A stretch of DNA of 7,667 bases from Jatrophihabitans sp. (GTDB taxonomy: Bacteria; Actinomycetota; Actinomycetes; Mycobacteriales; Jatrophihabitantaceae): positions 1 to 7,667 of the forward strand of contig SCQZ01000265.1 in NCBI GenBank assembly GCA_004299665.1. Reading direction: 5' to 3'. Shown here piece after piece: positions 6,403 to 7,667 of the stretch. The position numbers and the translations under genes were made by a program. The notes under the pieces were generated by a model. The model ran no database searches. It worked only from the letters and a program-made list of their open reading frames with translations, and was not told the origin of the DNA. Position 1 is the first letter of the stretch. Each line of letters begins with the position of its first letter.

Positions 6403-6872
6403 GATTCCTTGGCACCCCAGTTGTAGGTCTGTTTCATCAGTCGCAGGTAGAGGAACGACTCGGTCCGCGTCACCCCGGGGATCGTGCGGATCCGCCGGTT
6501 GACCAGCTGCAGCAGGTGCTCGTCGTCGGCGACGACGACCTCGGCGAGGATGTCGAACGACCCGGCCGTGATCACCAGGTAGTCGACCTCGTCGAGCTTG
6601 CTGAGGGTCTCGGCGACCTCCTCGACGTCGCCGGTGACCGACAGCGCGATCATCGCCTGCCGGGCGAAGCCCAGCTGCATCGGATCGGTCACGGCCACGA
6701 CCTGCATGACGCCGTGGTCGACGAGCTTTTGCACCCGCTGGCGCACCGCGGCCTCGGACAGGCCCACGGCCTGCCCGATCGTCGCGTAGGGGCGACGGCC
6801 GTCCTCCTGGAGCTGTTCGATGATGGCGCGGGCGGTGTCGTCGACCAGCTCCCTGGCCCCGGTGCGTGCCAT
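6399..6872 (-). CDS. Lrp/AsnC-family transcriptional regulator of the amine operon, 157 aa
   Basis: First gene of the minus-strand operon and the likely pathway-specific regulator. The winged helix-turn-helix covers about 11-58: DDTARAIIEQLQEDGRRPYATIG, turn, then the recognition helix SEAAVRQRVQKLVDHG (39-54) and wing VMQVVAVTDP. The RAM domain covers 70-150: ARQAMIALSVTG (70-81), VDYLVITAGSFDILAEVVV (96-114) and the closing TESFLYLRLMKQTYNWG (137-153). It differs clearly from AldR: the leader is shorter, the ligand loop reads TAGSFD rather than LGGADD, and the tail ends KQTYNWGAKES. Its stop overlaps the aminotransferase start (ATGA). The start is ATG 6872. There is no convincing Shine-Dalgarno sequence, and no in-frame ATG or GTG close upstream offers a better choice, so a leaderless message is possible. 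It probably binds the divergent region at 6873-7010, controlling itself, the operon and the transporter. Confidence 0.93.
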   Translation of the reverse strand: MARTGARELVDDTARAIIEQLQEDGRRPYATIGQAVGLSEAAVRQRVQKLVDHGVMQVVAVTDPMQLGFARQAMIALSVTGDVEEVAETLSKLDEVDYLVITAGSFDILAEVVVADDEHLLQLVNRRIRTIPGVTRTESFLYLRLMKQTYNWGAKES

Positions 6873-6879
6873 GCCTACG

Positions 6880-6908
6880 AGCTTGCCTGTCCTGAATCGG
6901 AAACGCAA
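6880..6908 (-). promoter_or_regulatory. Candidate promoter for the regulator-aminotransferase operon
   Basis: On the minus strand TTGCGT (6908-6903) is followed, after 17 bases, by CAAGCT (6885-6880), which keeps the two most conserved -10 positions (A2 and T6). The -10 ends seven bases before the regulator ATG, again implying a leaderless or nearly leaderless transcript. The -35 overlaps the left arm of the GAAACGC inverted repeat. This is a weak match to consensus, and other placements are possible. Confidence 0.3.
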
Positions 6909-6933
6909 GTGAATTCGTAGCGTTTCACGAATT
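6900..6933. promoter_or_regulatory. Overlapping inverted repeats in divergent region, candidate operator
   Basis: Two perfect inverted repeats interlock in the 138-bp gap between the regulator and the ABC gene. GAAACGC (6900-6906) pairs with GCGTTTC (6920-6926), with 13 nt between them. AATTCGT (6912-6918) pairs with ACGAATT (6927-6933), with 8 nt between them. A GAATTC palindrome (6911-6916) sits at the centre of the first. The stretch is clearly AT-richer than its surroundings. Location beside an Lrp/AsnC gene and between divergent transcription units makes it the obvious operator candidate. Binding is inferred. Confidence 0.55.
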
Positions 6934-6948
6934 GGACGACGGAATCCC

Positions 6949-6977
6949 TTGCACTGGGGGGCGCGTACTGTCAGACT
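6949..6977 (+). promoter_or_regulatory. Tentative promoter for the ABC transporter gene
   Basis: TTGCAC (6949-6954) and CAGACT (6972-6977), 17 bp apart, are a loose sigma70-type pair. Transcription would start near 6984, leaving a leader of about 27 nt that includes GGGAG (7002-7006). TACTGT (6966-6971) is an alternative -10 but lacks a partner -35. Neither is strong. Confidence 0.25.
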
Positions 6978-7010
6978 CCTTCTGCGTCCCCTGCGACCCC
7001 CGGGAGCCCG

Positions 7011-7667
7011 ATGGAACCGACGATGTCCCTCGCCGAAGCGCCGGCAGGCGTGTCGGGCGCCGCTTCGGGTCCGACCTCGCCGGCCGCGGTCACCGCGATC
7101 GAACTGGTGGGGATCGCGAAGCGCTTCCTCACCCGGCACGGGGAGGTCGCGGCGGTGGCGGGCGTCGACCTGGTCATCGGCGAGGGCGAGTTCTTCTCGC
7201 TGCTGGGGCCGTCCGGGTGCGGCAAGACCACGACCTTGCGCATGATCGGCGGTTTCGAGGAGCCGACCGCGGGCCAGATCCTGCTGTACGGCCGTGACGT
7301 CGTCGGGGTGCCGCCCAACCACCGCGACGTCAACATGGTCTTCCAGTCCTACGCGCTGTTCCCGCACATGTCCGTGTTCGAGAACGTCGCCTTCGGGTTG
7401 CGCCGCCGTGGCGTCGAGAAGTCCGAGCTGGGGACGCGGGTCGGCGAGATGCTCGACCTCGTGCAGCTCGAGGGCAAGGCCGAGCGCCGCCCGCGCGAGC
7501 TCTCCGGCGGGCAGCAGCAGCGGGTCGCCCTGGCGCGCGCACTCGTCAACCGGCCGCGGGCGTTGCTGCTCGACGAACCGCTGGCCGCGCTCGACCTCAA
7601 GCTGCGCCAGGCCATGCAGTTGGAGCTCAAGCGGATCCAGCGCGAGGTGGGCATCACGTTCGTCTTC
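7011..7667 (+). CDS. potA: Spermidine/putrescine-type ABC transporter ATPase (PotA-like), N-terminal 219 residues
   Basis: The ATP-hydrolysing subunit of an ABC importer, acting on the cytoplasmic face of the membrane; the gene is cut by the right edge. Walker A is GPSGCGKT at 66-73, the Q-loop glutamine is Q112 in VFQSYALFPHMSVFENVAFGL, the ABC signature is LSGGQQQ (164-170), Walker B is ALLLDEP (184-190) and the D-loop is LAALD (191-195). The H-loop and the C-terminal TOBE region lie beyond the edge. The wording around the Q-loop is characteristic of the PotA/CysA/UgpC importer class, and PotA fits best. ATG 7011 has GGGAG four bases upstream; ATG 7023 is in frame and could be used instead. 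About 28 residues rich in Ala, Gly, Pro and Ser precede the first strand (AIELVGIAKRF). Its divergence from the transaminase/oxidoreductase operon supports amine import. The permease and binding-protein genes would be expected just downstream. Confidence 0.9.
   Translation, partial: MEPTMSLAEAPAGVSGAASGPTSPAAVTAIELVGIAKRFLTRHGEVAAVAGVDLVIGEGEFFSLLGPSGCGKTTTLRMIGGFEEPTAGQILLYGRDVVGVPPNHRDVNMVFQSYALFPHMSVFENVAFGLRRRGVEKSELGTRVGEMLDLVQLEGKAERRPRELSGGQQQRVALARALVNRPRALLLDEPLAALDLKLRQAMQLELKRIQREVGITFVF

Noticed and set aside
3788..6426. Two long plus-strand frames (486 and 442 codons) antisense to the oxidoreductase and aminotransferase.
   Set aside because: Compositional shadows: no domain signatures, and the opposite strand shows intact catalytic motifs throughout.
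6873..7367. Upstream extension of the second regulator's frame through the divergent gap and into the ABC gene.
   Set aside because: No homology or domain before ATG 6872, and it lies antisense to a clear ABC ATPase.
1..7667. Search for CRISPR arrays, tandem repeats, insertion-sequence ends, tRNA genes, toxin-antitoxin pairs or phage genes.
   Set aside because: Nothing found. Coding density is high, all intergenic gaps are under 140 bp, and every gene of the window fits ordinary metabolism or transport.

Overview
The window is GC-rich throughout, has actinobacterial codon usage with strong G/C preference at third positions, and carries a divergent ald/aldR pair like that of mycobacteria. I infer a high-GC actinomycete; Pseudonocardiales is my guess from protein flavour, not something the sequence proves. 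It looks like chromosomal nitrogen-metabolism territory. I see no mobile element, CRISPR array, tRNA or rRNA.

Left part (1-2080): the 5' end of a CBS-domain gene runs off the left edge on the minus strand. Upstream of it on the same strand is ald, an intact alanine dehydrogenase. Transcribed away from ald across a 105-bp gap is aldR, an AsnC/Lrp-family regulator. The gap holds several short inverted repeats whose centres lie about 22 bp apart, and a -10-like box 6 nt before the aldR ATG, which suggests a leaderless message.

Middle part (2127-6872, all minus strand): read in transcription order, this is a second Lrp/AsnC regulator, a class III PLP aminotransferase, a DadA/PuuB-type FAD amine oxidoreductase, a PNPOx-like flavin-binding protein and, after a 69-bp gap, a SAM methyltransferase. 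The first four genes overlap at every junction (ATGA, 16 nt, ATGA), a strong sign of one translationally coupled operon.

Right part (7011 to the edge): a PotA-type ABC transporter ATPase reads away from the operon. The 138-bp divergent gap contains two overlapping 7-bp-arm inverted repeats. Regulator, transaminase, amine oxidoreductase and polyamine-type importer together suggest uptake and oxidation of an amine such as putrescine or a relative. If the transaminase uses pyruvate, the alanine it makes could be deaminated to pyruvate and ammonium by Ald.

Everything belongs to known families. The points most worth a second look are the operator architecture of the two regulator promoters and the possible metabolic link between the operon and ald. 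I found no convincing undescribed system.
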